NCBI GenBank assembly: GCA_902527545.1
Contig: CABZPR010000007.1
Location: 1 to 60,313 of the forward strand
Direction of reading: 5' to 3'
Origin: an uncultured Alphaproteobacteria bacterium
GTDB lineage: Bacteria > Pseudomonadota > Alphaproteobacteria > HIMB59
Length of the DNA: 60,313 nucleotides
Shown: piece after piece, positions 37,911-47,135 of the stretch
Position numbering within the stretch: the stretch's first letter is position 1
How the letters are laid out: the number at the start of each line of letters is the position of its first letter
Notes under the pieces: model-generated
What the model was told of the DNA's origin: nothing
The model's database searches: none
The model's input: only the letters and a program-made list of their open reading frames with translations
Translations under genes and position numbers: made by a program

Positions 37911-39401
37911 TTATTTTCTATTCTTTTTTACAATTATTTTATTAACTGCCTTTAACCAACCTTGGTAAAGATATTTTACTTCTTTTTTGTGTAACTTTGG
38001 TTTGAATAATTTTTGACTTTGCCATTTTTTAGAAATTTCTTTCGTGCTTCCAAGCATTCCACTAGATAGTCCAGCTAAATACGCGGCTCCTAATGAAGTG
38101 GTTTCTGTAATCTTAGGACGATCACACTCTGATAATAAGATATTTGAGAGAAATTGAAGAAACTGTTCATTTTTTACCATGCCACCATCGACCTTTATTT
38201 TATTGATTTTTATTCCACTGTCTTTTTCCATAGAAATAATCAAGTCTTTCGTTTGATAAGCAACACTATCTATTGCTGATTTCACAAGTTCTGAAACACC
38301 AGTATTTCTTGTCATCCCAAAAATTGCTCCCCTTGCCTCACCGTCCCAATAAGGTGCACCTAATCCTACAAATGCAGGCACAAAGTAGATTTGTTGAGAT
38401 TTGTCATTACTTTTGTATAAATCCTCGGTTTCTTCTGCACTACTAATTACTTTTAATGAATCTCGAAGCCATTGTATAGCTGCACCCGCAATAAAAATTG
38501 AACCCTCAAGAGCGTATGTAGTTTTCCCTTTGATACGGTAGGCAATTGTTGTTAACAAATTATTCTTAGATATCTTTATATTTTTTCCTATATTCATAAT
38601 CATAAAACAGCCAGTACCATATGTTGACTTTATAGAGCCTGGCTCAAAGCATGCTTGCCCTATAGTTGCTGCTTGTTGATCTCCAGCAATCCCCCCAATT
38701 TTAATTTTTGAGCCAAAAATCGTAGTGTAGCCAAATTCATCTACGCTATCTTTAACCATAGGTAAAATCGATGCTGGTATATTAAATATTTTTAATAGGC
38801 TTTTAGACCATGAATTTTTAGTTATATCATAAAGCATTGTTCTAGATGCATTAGTAGCCTCAGTATAGTGTGACCTGCCCTCAGTTAACTTCCAAAGAAT
38901 CCAAGTATCAATTGTCCCAAATAAAAGCCTATTTTCTTTTAAAAGTTTTTTAGAGGATTCTATATTGTCGATAATCCATTTTATTTTGGTTGCTGAAAAA
39001 TATGAGTCAATCACTAATCCAGTAATTTTTTGAATTTTTTTTGTATAACCTTTTTTTTGTAATTCTTTACAATAATTTACTGTTCTCCGATCTTGCCATA
39101 CTATTGCTTTGTAAACAGGTTCTCCTGTCTCCTTATCCCAAAGCACTGTCGTCTCTCTCTGATTTGTTATACCAATTGCAGATATATCTGTTGGTCTGAT
39201 GTTGGATTTTTTTATAGCATTTTTAGATGTTTTTAGGACTGTTTCAAAAATCTCTTTAGGGTCATGTTCAACGCACCCATCTTTTGGAAAATATTGTTTT
39301 AACTCTATCTGATCAAATGAAACTATTTCAAATTTATTATTGAAAACTATAGACCTAGTTGAGGTAGTCCCTTGATCAATAGAAAGAATGTATTTACTCA
39401 T
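37911..39401 (-). CDS. glpK: Glycerol kinase
   Basis: A 496-aa FGGY kinase that phosphorylates glycerol to sn-glycerol 3-phosphate. It has SIDQGTTSTRSIVF at the N terminus, QYFPKDGCVEHDPKEI, GITNQRETTVLWDKETGEPV, WQDRRTV, and the FGGY signatures FVPAFVGLGAPYWDGEARG and VDGGMVKNEQFLQFLSN. These are true GlpK hallmarks, unlike the other two FGGY kinases in the window. It lies 27 bp downstream of glpD on the minus strand. No glycerol facilitator gene is nearby. Confidence 0.94.
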   Translation of the reverse strand: MSKYILSIDQGTTSTRSIVFNNKFEIVSFDQIELKQYFPKDGCVEHDPKEIFETVLKTSKNAIKKSNIRPTDISAIGITNQRETTVLWDKETGEPVYKAIVWQDRRTVNYCKELQKKGYTKKIQKITGLVIDSYFSATKIKWIIDNIESSKKLLKENRLLFGTIDTWILWKLTEGRSHYTEATNASRTMLYDITKNSWSKSLLKIFNIPASILPMVKDSVDEFGYTTIFGSKIKIGGIAGDQQAATIGQACFEPGSIKSTYGTGCFMIMNIGKNIKISKNNLLTTIAYRIKGKTTYALEGSIFIAGAAIQWLRDSLKVISSAEETEDLYKSNDKSQQIYFVPAFVGLGAPYWDGEARGAIFGMTRNTGVSELVKSAIDSVAYQTKDLIISMEKDSGIKINKIKVDGGMVKNEQFLQFLSNILLSECDRPKITETTSLGAAYLAGLSSGMLGSTKEISKKWQSQKLFKPKLHKKEVKYLYQGWLKAVNKIIVKKNRK

Positions 39402-39428
39402 TTAATTGAAGTACTATACATTAAGATA

Positions 39429-40859
39429 CTATATATATTTTTTTAAAATATTTTCTAAAATTGCCAATTTTTCATTTGGAAATTTTATCCCTAATTTAGT
39501 CCTCCTAAAGAGTATATCTTCTGGAGTTTTTGCCATTTCCTCTTGAACGAGATATTTAATTTCGAATTCATAAAGATCCTCAAAAATATGTTCACCACCA
39601 TCCATAAAACTCTGATAATATTGGTTTAAATTAATTATTTTATCTCCATATGTTTTTATTAACCTTTTTGTGAGTTTTTCAGGTATTAAAAAATTTTTAT
39701 CTATAATCTCTTTTGCGCCGGGTAAAATCTCATTTCCAGTCCAAGATTTATTAGTAATTTTAATATATTTTGAAATTTTCTTTATCGCATGTTCTGATAA
39801 TTTTCTGTAGGTAGTAAGTTTCCCACCAAAAATTGTAAGTATCGGAGCACCGTTATCATCTATCTCAAATGTATAGTCTCTTGTAATCTTCGAAGCATTT
39901 TCGTTTAAGTCTTCAACCAAGGGCCTAACACCTGAATACGTCCAAATAATATCATCTTCAGTAATTTCTTTTTTGATAAATTTATTAACTGATTTTATAA
40001 GGTAATTTTTTTCTATATCAGTTATTACAGGATTGTCGTAAGTTTTAACTTCATGATCTGTTGTTCCAATTAAAGTAAAATTATCCAGATAGGGAATTAA
40101 AAATATTATTCGTTTATCACTTAACTGTAGAATGTAAGCCTGTTCACCATCATATAGTCTCTCTGTAATAATATGACTCCCTTGCACATGGCGTATTTTC
40201 TTTTTAGATTCAATTCCAATAATATTTTTTAGTACATCTAAAACATAGGGACCTGAAGCATTTATAATAACTTTTGATTGCAATATCTCGCCATTACTTA
40301 AAAAAACTTCCCAATAATTTTTTTTTCTCACAACTTTTTGGACTTTTGAATTAGTGTAAATTTTAGCTCCTCTGCTTATGGCATCTTGAGCATTTAAGAG
40401 AACTAACCTAGCATCATCAACAAATAAGTCTGAGTATTCATAGCCAGTTAAGAAATTAGGTTTAATAGGATTTTCATTATAATCAGTACCTAAGTTTACC
40501 ACTTTTGATTTTGGAAATGATATAAAACCCCCCATCCAATCGTAGAGCATTAGTCCTAAACGTATCAACCATGTAGGGCGCAAACTTGGAACATGGGGTA
40601 AAACAAATCTTATCGGTTTGGTAATATGGGGTGCTATTTTTCTAATCACCTCACGCTCTTTTAAAGACTCTCGTACCAATCTAAATTCGTAATTTTCTAA
40701 GTATCTTATTCCACCATGTATTAATTTTGTTGACCAAGATGAAGTTTTCGAGGCTAAATCTCCTTTTTCAATTAATGTAACTTTTAAACCTCTTCCGGCC
40801 GCATCTCTTGCGATTCCTACTCCATTGATCCCACCACCAATAATTAATAAATCTTGCAA
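39429..40859 (-). CDS. glpD: Glycerol-3-phosphate dehydrogenase, FAD-dependent
   Basis: A 476-aa membrane-associated flavoenzyme that oxidises sn-glycerol 3-phosphate to DHAP and feeds the quinone pool. It has the FAD dinucleotide fold LLIIGGGINGVGIARDAAGRG, SKTSSWSTKLIHGGIRYLEN, and FGGKLTTYRKLSEHA near residue 345-360. TTG start at 40859, with AAGG upstream. It heads the leftward glpD-glpK-lysR group and is divergent from the aldolase/kinase operon at 41036. The intergenic region has an imperfect palindrome at 40936-40971. Confidence 0.93.
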   Translation of the reverse strand: MQDLLIIGGGINGVGIARDAAGRGLKVTLIEKGDLASKTSSWSTKLIHGGIRYLENYEFRLVRESLKEREVIRKIAPHITKPIRFVLPHVPSLRPTWLIRLGLMLYDWMGGFISFPKSKVVNLGTDYNENPIKPNFLTGYEYSDLFVDDARLVLLNAQDAISRGAKIYTNSKVQKVVRKKNYWEVFLSNGEILQSKVIINASGPYVLDVLKNIIGIESKKKIRHVQGSHIITERLYDGEQAYILQLSDKRIIFLIPYLDNFTLIGTTDHEVKTYDNPVITDIEKNYLIKSVNKFIKKEITEDDIIWTYSGVRPLVEDLNENASKITRDYTFEIDDNGAPILTIFGGKLTTYRKLSEHAIKKISKYIKITNKSWTGNEILPGAKEIIDKNFLIPEKLTKRLIKTYGDKIINLNQYYQSFMDGGEHIFEDLYEFEIKYLVQEEMAKTPEDILFRRTKLGIKFPNEKLAILENILKKYI

Positions 40860-40935
40860 AGCGTCTTAACCTTAAAGGAAAAAAAATAATTTTTTTAAAT
40901 TTTCTATTTTTTTTTGTCAATCTTAATCAAAATAG

Positions 40936-40971
40936 TTGAAAAATTTATTGACAAATCGATCAATATTTCAA
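40936..40971. promoter_or_regulatory. Candidate operator between glpD and the aldolase operon
   Basis: TTGAAA (40936-40941) and ATTGA (40947-40951) are mirrored by TCAAT (40960-40964) and TTTCAA (40966-40971), an imperfect nested palindrome. TTGACA at 40948-40953 could be a rightward -35 box inside it, but I see no good -10 at standard spacing. Its position in the 176-bp divergent spacer (40860-41035) suggests a regulator site. Confidence 0.4.
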
Positions 40972-41035
40972 TCTTTTATTAAGTAGTCATTTAAGGTTCT
41001 TGTATATTGAGCAACATGTGAATAGGATCTGTCAA

Positions 41036-41677
41036 ATGACTAAAAATGAGACAAAAATTAGAAAACAGATAATAGAAGCTTGCCTTTTAATGGAAAAAAA
41101 GGGTTTGAATCAAGGTAAAGCGGGCAACATCAGCGTTCGATGGAAAGATGGGATGCTTATAACCCCATCTGGTATTTCCTATGAGGGCATGAAACCCAAA
41201 GATATAGTTTTTGTAGACTCTAAGACTAAACCTCATGGAATATGGAAGCCCTCAAGTGAGTGGAGATTTCATTTTGATATATTAAAAGAAAGAAAAGAAT
41301 TTGATGCAGTCGTGCACAATCATCCTGCTTATGGTACAGGCATGTCTGTACTAAGAAAGGATATTAAAGCCTATCACTATATGATTGCCTTTTTAGGCGG
41401 TGACACAATTAAATGTTCTACTTTTGCAGTTCCAGGATCACAGGAATTATCAGATGCAGCATTAAAAGCTCTTAAAGGGAGGAAAGCATGTTTATTAGCA
41501 AATCATGGTACAATTACTTGTGGTAAAAATTTAGATGAAGCAATGTTTCTGACTGAAGAATTTGAAATTTTATGTAAGCAAATTACTATTGCAAAAATAA
41601 ACGGTAAACCCCAATTGGTCGAAAAAAAACATATGAAAAAAATAATTGAGGCTATAAAAATGTATGGTAAATACTAA
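41036..41677 (+). CDS. Class II aldolase, FucA/AraD-like
   Basis: A 213-aa zinc-dependent class II aldolase or epimerase. Zinc ligands are His94 and His96 (VVHNHPAYGTG) and His157 (LANHGTITCG). The acid/base is Glu75 (SSEWRFH). They sit at nearly the same numbering as in E. coli fuculose-phosphate aldolase (73, 92, 94, 155). I start at ATG 41036, with AGGA at 41024-41027; a TTG at 41000 would add 12 non-conserved residues. It would cleave a ketose 1-phosphate to DHAP and an aldehyde. The ketose is unknown. It overlaps the next aldolase gene by 14 bp. Confidence 0.88.
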   Translation: MTKNETKIRKQIIEACLLMEKKGLNQGKAGNISVRWKDGMLITPSGISYEGMKPKDIVFVDSKTKPHGIWKPSSEWRFHFDILKERKEFDAVVHNHPAYGTGMSVLRKDIKAYHYMIAFLGGDTIKCSTFAVPGSQELSDAALKALKGRKACLLANHGTITCGKNLDEAMFLTEEFEILCKQITIAKINGKPQLVEKKHMKKIIEAIKMYGKY

Positions 41678-42692
41678 TCCCTCATTTTCTCAGGAAGACT
41701 TAAAATCTTTTAAAGATATTTCTTTCAAACTTGGCTCAAATAGCCATTTAGTACAAGCAGCAGGAGGAAATACTTCAGTTAAATCTGATGGAAGAATGCT
41801 TATTAAAGCATCCGGAACTTGGTTAATTAATTCTTTAGATAAAGATATTTTTGTTGAGGTTGATTTAAATTCAATAACTGAAAAAATAAATAATGGTAAA
41901 GAAGATAATTTTATAGATGATATAATATCTAAAAATAATTTACATCCTTCATCTGAAACTTCATTTCATGCATTAATTAAGCATAAATATGTTTTACATG
42001 TCCATTCTACTACAACAATTGCAAATGCAATTTCACAAAGTAGTGAGTCTGATTTGAAAAAATATCTCGATGAAGATTTTATCTTTATTCCTTACTGTCG
42101 ACCTGGTTTTACTTTAACAATGGAAATAAAAAAACTAATTTTACCCTCAACTAAAATATTAATTCTCGAAAATCATGGATTGATAGTTGCTGGTGATGAT
42201 ATTGAGGATACCTATAAATTGCTCTTAAAAATTCATAAAAAATTAGACTTAATCAGAAATAAAAAATTAGCCTTCGATTATTTAGAGGACACCACAAATA
42301 TTGATGGTTATATGCATAAAAATGCTGATAAATATAAATTATTCTCAACACAGAATGAGAAATTATTCTCACTTTTCTCTAAATCTTTTTATCCAGATCA
42401 CGTAATTTTTTTAGGCCCTGGCATACCTACATTTTTAGAAGTGAAAGAAGCAAATGAATTTATTCAAAATCTAAAAAGAAAGAATATCAATCTCCCCCCC
42501 TATTTAATTTTAAAATATAAAGGTCTTTTTGAAAACACTTTAGCTATTCCAGCTGCAAAAGAAATGATCGACTGTTTTTTGGAAGTTCTGCTAAGAATTG
42601 ATTTATCAAAGTCTTTAAAATTTTTGTCAAATCAACAAGAGAGTGAATTATTGAATTGGGATATTGAGATATATCGTCAATCAATAAACTAA
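41664..42692 (+). CDS. Class II aldolase, RhaD-like stand-alone
   Basis: A 342-aa class II aldolase/adducin family protein. Expected metal residues are His112 and His114 (VLHVHSTTT) and His171 (LENHGLIVAG), with Glu98 (HPSSETSFH) as acid/base. AAGGNTSVKSDG and the domain layout resemble the aldolase half of the fusion protein at 56122, so the two are paralogues. The C-terminal 140 residues (YPDHVIFLGPGIPTFLEVKE) match the extension found in RhaD-type enzymes. It overlaps the FucA-like gene (14 bp) and the kinase (1 bp). Confidence 0.82.
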   Translation: MVNTNPSFSQEDLKSFKDISFKLGSNSHLVQAAGGNTSVKSDGRMLIKASGTWLINSLDKDIFVEVDLNSITEKINNGKEDNFIDDIISKNNLHPSSETSFHALIKHKYVLHVHSTTTIANAISQSSESDLKKYLDEDFIFIPYCRPGFTLTMEIKKLILPSTKILILENHGLIVAGDDIEDTYKLLLKIHKKLDLIRNKKLAFDYLEDTTNIDGYMHKNADKYKLFSTQNEKLFSLFSKSFYPDHVIFLGPGIPTFLEVKEANEFIQNLKRKNINLPPYLILKYKGLFENTLAIPAAKEMIDCFLEVLLRIDLSKSLKFLSNQQESELLNWDIEIYRQSIN

Positions 42693-43960
42693 TGTCATTT
42701 TATCTAGGAATTGACTTTGGAACGACTGGTGTCAGAACTTCTATAATTGATAAAAATAAAAAAAAATTAATTAATTTTTCAGTTTCTATTGTCGACCCAA
42801 TAAGCAAGGGGGCATTGGTATATCAAAATCCAAGTTTATGGTGGAATGCATTAATCAAAAATCTTACATATTTAAAAACTAAATTTGAATTAAACAAAAT
42901 TGAAAGATTATCAATCGATGGAACATCCGGTACAATACTTATAACCGATCATTCTGGTAACCCTTTAGATAATGCTTTAATGTATAATGATGCTTCAGCT
43001 GTAAAAGAGTCTAAGTTAGTTGAGAGTATATCTGATAACCATCCAATTGTATCCACTTCTACTAACGCATTAGTAAGGGCATTATCACTAATCAACAAAC
43101 TTAAAAAAGAAAAATATAGGATACTTCATCAAGCAGATTGGATAGCTTGTAAAATAATTGATGATTATATGTATTCAGATGAAAATAATGCTCTTAAACT
43201 AGGTTATGATTGTATAGAAAGATCTTGGCCAAAATGGTTTGATCGGTTACCTATTGAAATGAATAGCCTACCAAATATAAAAATACCAGGACAGTCTATA
43301 GGCGAATTAAGAAACACCGAACTTATTGATTTAGGTTTTAGTAACAAAACCAAGGTTATAGCAGGCACTACTGACAGCATCGCAGCATTTTTAGCGACTG
43401 GAGCTAAAAATATTGGAGAAGCAGTTTCCTCTATTGGCACAACTCTGGTAGTAAAAGCTATTTCAAATAAGCCAATTTATAATAAGGAATTTGGGATCTA
43501 CAGTCATCGTTTGGGCGAAAATTGGCTAGCTGGGGGAGCTTCCAATGTTGGAGGAAAAATACTAAAAGAACTATTTTCAGATAGAATAGAGGAATTATCA
43601 AAAGACATAGACCCAAATAATTTATTGAATTTAAATTTCTATCCTCTGGCACAAAAAGGTGAAAGATTTCCTTTTAATGACCCTAACAAATTACCAATTT
43701 TAGAACCTCGTCCTAATTCTGAGATAAAATTTTTTCAGGCTGTGCTTGAGGGTATAACTAATGTTGAAAAATTGAGCTACGAAAAGATATTTGAGATAGG
43801 TGGTAAATATCCTAAAACTATTTTCACAATAGGAGGTGGAGGAAAAAATTTAAAGTGGAATGAAATTAGAAAAAAAATACTAGGTGTGGAGCTAAATAAG
43901 CCTTTATCAAATGATGCTTCTTTTGGATCTGCTCTTATAGCGTTAGGAAATATTTTTTAA
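42692..43960 (+). CDS. FGGY-family kinase resembling plant/cyanobacterial D-ribulose kinase
   Basis: A 422-aa sugar kinase, shorter than GlpK or XylB. Motifs are GIDFGTTGVRTSIID, the unusual SIDGTSGTILITDHSGNPL followed by ALMYND, GTTDSIAAFLATGAKNIGEA, and a C-terminal FTIGGGGKNLKWNEI. The TSGT and SHRLGENWLAGGASN patterns recall the cyanobacterial/plant ribulokinase branch, which makes D-ribulose 5-phosphate. That placement is from memory of the family. It abuts the HAD gene and overlaps the aldolase by one base, so it is firmly within the operon. Confidence 0.75.
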   Translation: MSFYLGIDFGTTGVRTSIIDKNKKKLINFSVSIVDPISKGALVYQNPSLWWNALIKNLTYLKTKFELNKIERLSIDGTSGTILITDHSGNPLDNALMYNDASAVKESKLVESISDNHPIVSTSTNALVRALSLINKLKKEKYRILHQADWIACKIIDDYMYSDENNALKLGYDCIERSWPKWFDRLPIEMNSLPNIKIPGQSIGELRNTELIDLGFSNKTKVIAGTTDSIAAFLATGAKNIGEAVSSIGTTLVVKAISNKPIYNKEFGIYSHRLGENWLAGGASNVGGKILKELFSDRIEELSKDIDPNNLLNLNFYPLAQKGERFPFNDPNKLPILEPRPNSEIKFFQAVLEGITNVEKLSYEKIFEIGGKYPKTIFTIGGGGKNLKWNEIRKKILGVELNKPLSNDASFGSALIALGNIF

Positions 43961-44809
43961 ATGGTAAAAAAATTATTATCTCTTAAAGAAATTTCAGAGC
44001 ATTACGATACTTATTATTTTGATCAATGGGGGGTTGTTCATGATGGAATAAATATTTTTAATGAAGCAGAACAAGTCTTTTCATATTTACAGTCACTAAA
44101 TAAAAAAATTTATATAATTAGTAACTCAGGAAAAAAATCTTCAGACAATACTAACCGTTTGATAAAAATGGGTGCAAAAAATATTTTAAAATCTCATTTA
44201 ATTACATCAGGAGATGTATGCCTAGAATACTTAAAATCAAAAAAGAGTCCTTTTGAAAATATTGGAAATAAATATTTTGTGGTTGGAACAGATTACCCCT
44301 TATTACAAAACACAACATTTGAAAAGGCGAATTCTTTAGAAAATGCTAATTTTCTTTTATTAACCTCTACTACTGGTCTTAAAAAAACTCATTTAATTGA
44401 GGAAATTTATACAAGTGCTATAGAAATGAAGTTACCTCTAGTGTGCTCAAATCCTGATATTCTTGGCGTTTCTGGAGAAAATATTCATCCCTCAACAGGA
44501 GACCTTGCAGTTAATTACAAAAAAATGGGAGGACAAGCATTTATAATTGGTAAACCAAATATTGAAATTTTTCATTATGTTCAAGAGTTATCCAATAGTA
44601 ATAAATCAAAAACTTTGATGATAGGAGACTCTCTATTTAATGATATTGCAGGCGCAAATAGCTTTGGTATAGACTCATTATTGATTACCTCTGGAATTCA
44701 TAAAGAAGAATTTATGCAAAATATACCAACGAATGATATAATTGATAATATAAAATCAGATTTCCAAATTACTGGAAAGCCGGACTACATAATGGATAAA
44801 CTTAAATGA
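43961..44809 (+). CDS. HAD-superfamily class IIA phosphatase (TIGR01459-like)
   Basis: A 282-aa HAD hydrolase. Motif I is YYFDQWGVVHDG, matching the D.WGV.H.G form of the TIGR01459 family. Motif II is IISNSGKKSSDN, the IIA cap follows, and motif IV is MIGDSLFNDIAGANSFGID. The family is related to NagD-like sugar-phosphate phosphatases. In this operon it may remove phosphate from a dead-end or pathway sugar phosphate. It abuts the kinase gene with no gap and overlaps the SDR gene by 4 bp. Confidence 0.85.
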   Translation: MVKKLLSLKEISEHYDTYYFDQWGVVHDGINIFNEAEQVFSYLQSLNKKIYIISNSGKKSSDNTNRLIKMGAKNILKSHLITSGDVCLEYLKSKKSPFENIGNKYFVVGTDYPLLQNTTFEKANSLENANFLLLTSTTGLKKTHLIEEIYTSAIEMKLPLVCSNPDILGVSGENIHPSTGDLAVNYKKMGGQAFIIGKPNIEIFHYVQELSNSNKSKTLMIGDSLFNDIAGANSFGIDSLLITSGIHKEEFMQNIPTNDIIDNIKSDFQITGKPDYIMDKLK

Positions 44810-45576
44810 CTTTAGATTTTAGTGAATTTAAGAACAAAAAGATTATTGTTACGGGTTCAAGTACAGGTATAGGTTATGAGACAGGCGTTGAATTTTTAAA
44901 CTTGGGGGCTAACGTAATTTTTCATGGTAACAAATCAATTGCTGATCTTGAGGCTAGAATAAAAACTAAATCTCAAAGTAAAAATTTTAAAATATTCAAA
45001 TCTGATTTTACAAATTTATCTCAAGTAGATAACTTTATGAACAACGCTATAAATTATTTAAATGGTCTAGATATATTAGTTAATAATGCTGGAACAATGG
45101 TAGGAAGATATCAATTAGAAACAATCAGTGAAAAAGATTTTTTAAAAATTTTTGATCTCAATGCCAAATCAGCATATTTTGCTACAAAAAGTGCGTGCAC
45201 TATATTCAAAAAACAGAATTATGGAAATATTATTAATGTATCAACTATCAGTGCAAGAACAGGAGGCAGTGCGGGGTCGAGTGTATATGCTGCGTCTAAA
45301 GCTTTTGTTTCAGGAATTACTAGATCGCTTGTTTCAGAATTATCACCCTACAATATAAGAATAAACGCTATTTCACCTGGCACAATTACCACAAAGTTTC
45401 ATGAACAATATTCTTCACCAGAAAAATTAGAAGCCACAAGATTAAAAATACCAATGAAAAGACTTGGCACGGCAGAGGACTGCGTTGGGCCAATAATTTT
45501 TTTATCCTCACAGACAATGAGCGGCTATATAACAGGACAAATACTAGAGGTAAACGGAGGCCAATTCATTTCATAA
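44806..45576 (+). CDS. Short-chain dehydrogenase/reductase
   Basis: A 256-aa classical SDR. The cofactor loop VTGSSTGIGYETG (residues about 16-28), NNAG (LDILVNNAGT), catalytic Ser in VSTISAR and the YAASK pair (SVYAASKAFVSG) are all present. The C terminus SGYITGQILEVNGGQF is family-typical. The lack of an acidic residue after strand 2 and the NKS there do not settle NAD versus NADP. In this operon it probably oxidises a polyol or sugar. It overlaps both neighbours by 1-4 bp. Confidence 0.9.
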   Translation: MTLDFSEFKNKKIIVTGSSTGIGYETGVEFLNLGANVIFHGNKSIADLEARIKTKSQSKNFKIFKSDFTNLSQVDNFMNNAINYLNGLDILVNNAGTMVGRYQLETISEKDFLKIFDLNAKSAYFATKSACTIFKKQNYGNIINVSTISARTGGSAGSSVYAASKAFVSGITRSLVSELSPYNIRINAISPGTITTKFHEQYSSPEKLEATRLKIPMKRLGTAEDCVGPIIFLSSQTMSGYITGQILEVNGGQFIS

Positions 45577-46583
45577 TGTCAAAAATATTATCTATAGGTG
45601 CGGGCGTTATGGGAACAGCAATTACTGTTCCTGCAGTTTCAAACGGTCACGAAGCAAAACTCGTTGGAACTAATTTTGATGAGGACATAATTAACTCAAT
45701 TAATAAAAACTCTTCTCACCCAAAACTCGGTATTAAATTAACAAATACGTCAGCAATCCGATTTAATGAAATGTCTCAAGAGGACATTAATGAATCTGAA
45801 GTCATTGTCGTTGGAATTAGTTCATCAGGTGTTGATTGGTTCATTGACTTCATTAAAAATTTTAATGTTACGAATAAACACTTTCTTATCGTTACTAAAG
45901 GTCTGTATATTAACGAAAAAGAGGAGTTAGATATTTTCCCAAATAAAATTAAAAAACAAATTAATCAAGATTTCACTTTAACCGCTGTTACTGGCCCTTG
46001 TAAAGCAGTTGAGCTAGCAAAAAAAAATTTAACAAATATATGTTTTGTAAATCCTGATCTAGATATTGCTAAGAATTTATCCAATATATTCAAAAATGAT
46101 TATTATATAGTAAATGTACAGACTGACTTATTAGGCTCAGAGCTTTGCGCAGCTCTTAAGAACATATACGCAATTGCTGTTGGTTATTCACAAACGTATT
46201 TCTCCAATGAAGAAAAAATCTTTAATCCTGAGTCCGCATTATTTTCACACTGTGTTAATGAGATGAGCCATTTTGTAAAATTAATAGGCGGTCTTCAAGA
46301 AACAGTATATGGGCTATCTGGGATTGGAGACTTACATGTTACTTCGGGAACTGGAAGAAATGGTCTTTTAGGTAATTTCTTAGCAAAGAACAGAACATAT
46401 GAGGATATCATGTCTAAAGAATTAAAAGATGAAACTGTTGAAGGAGCACAAACCATTAGAGAATTAGACCATCTATTTAACAAACTGGTAAAACAAAACA
46501 AACTTCCAATTTTGGATAGTTTAGTGAGATGTATCTGTCAAAACGAAAAACTGCATATACCTTGGAATGATTTAAATATATAA
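45576..46583 (+). CDS. GpsA-like NAD(P)-dependent glycerol-3-phosphate dehydrogenase family protein
   Basis: A 335-aa 6-phosphogluconate-dehydrogenase-fold protein like GpsA. It has the N-terminal SIGAGVMGTAITVPAVSNG, VTGPCKAVELAKK (GpsA has GPS.A.E), the catalytic-Lys segment ELCAALKNIYAIAVG, and SGIGDLHVTSGTGRNGLLG. It is diverged from canonical GpsA, so the polyol phosphate it uses may not be glycerol 3-phosphate. Its place between an SDR and an RpiB-like isomerase suggests oxidation of another polyol phosphate to a ketose phosphate. Confidence 0.78.
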   Translation: MSKILSIGAGVMGTAITVPAVSNGHEAKLVGTNFDEDIINSINKNSSHPKLGIKLTNTSAIRFNEMSQEDINESEVIVVGISSSGVDWFIDFIKNFNVTNKHFLIVTKGLYINEKEELDIFPNKIKKQINQDFTLTAVTGPCKAVELAKKNLTNICFVNPDLDIAKNLSNIFKNDYYIVNVQTDLLGSELCAALKNIYAIAVGYSQTYFSNEEKIFNPESALFSHCVNEMSHFVKLIGGLQETVYGLSGIGDLHVTSGTGRNGLLGNFLAKNRTYEDIMSKELKDETVEGAQTIRELDHLFNKLVKQNKLPILDSLVRCICQNEKLHIPWNDLNI

Positions 46584-46589
46584 TTAACT

Positions 46590-47033
46590 ATGCTCAAAAA
46601 AATTGTTATTGGTGCAGACCATTTAGGAAAAAATCTTAAAGATGAAATCAAAGAGCATCTAGAGTCTAGAGGTATTGAAGTCATGGATGTAGGGGTCTCT
46701 GATGACTCACAAGTAGATTATCCAGACGTTGGTAAAACATTAGCAAAAAAGGTACAAGATAGTGAATTTGAAAGGGGTATTCTAGTTTGTGGAACTGGTG
46801 CTGGAATGGCTATTGTCGCTAATAAATTTTCAGGTGTGAGGGCGGTTTGTGTGAACGATGCTTACACAGCAGAGAGATCTATTGCGAGCAACAACGCTCA
46901 AATTATTACCTTTGGTGCTTTAATCACAGGTACTCCAAATGCAATTATGTATACAGATATTTGGTTGAAAAATAATTTTCAATCTGAGAGATCTGGAAAA
47001 AAAGTTGATAAAATTAATCAGTTAGATAACTAG
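46590..47033 (+). CDS. RpiB/LacAB-family sugar-phosphate isomerase
   Basis: A 147-aa aldose-ketose isomerase. Active-site positions are Asp10-His11 (IGADHLGKNL), Tyr44 (SQVDYPDVG) and the acid/base Cys67 in ILVCGTGAGM. RpiB interconverts ribose and ribulose 5-phosphates. Relatives act on tetrose, allose or galactose phosphates (for example in erythritol catabolism). As the last gene of the 41036-47033 operon, it would link the ribulokinase-like product to the pentose phosphate pool. The spacer 47034-47135 has only weak hairpins. Confidence 0.88.
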   Translation: MLKKIVIGADHLGKNLKDEIKEHLESRGIEVMDVGVSDDSQVDYPDVGKTLAKKVQDSEFERGILVCGTGAGMAIVANKFSGVRAVCVNDAYTAERSIASNNAQIITFGALITGTPNAIMYTDIWLKNNFQSERSGKKVDKINQLDN

Positions 47034-47066
47034 TTTTTAAAATAATAATTACAAAAAAATTTTAAA

Positions 47067-47103
47067 ATCCTTTCAAGGCAAGGATAAAGAATGAATCTTT
47101 TTT
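47067..47103. terminator. Weak hairpins after the rpiB-like gene
   Basis: ATCCTT/AAGGAT (47067-47072, 47080-47085) and AAAGA/TCTTT (47086-47090, 47096-47100), followed by three T, lie between convergent genes. The second could end rightward transcripts, but both stems are short. Confidence 0.35.
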
Positions 47104-47135
47104 CATTTCTATAAAATTCATAAAGAGGTAAGCAT

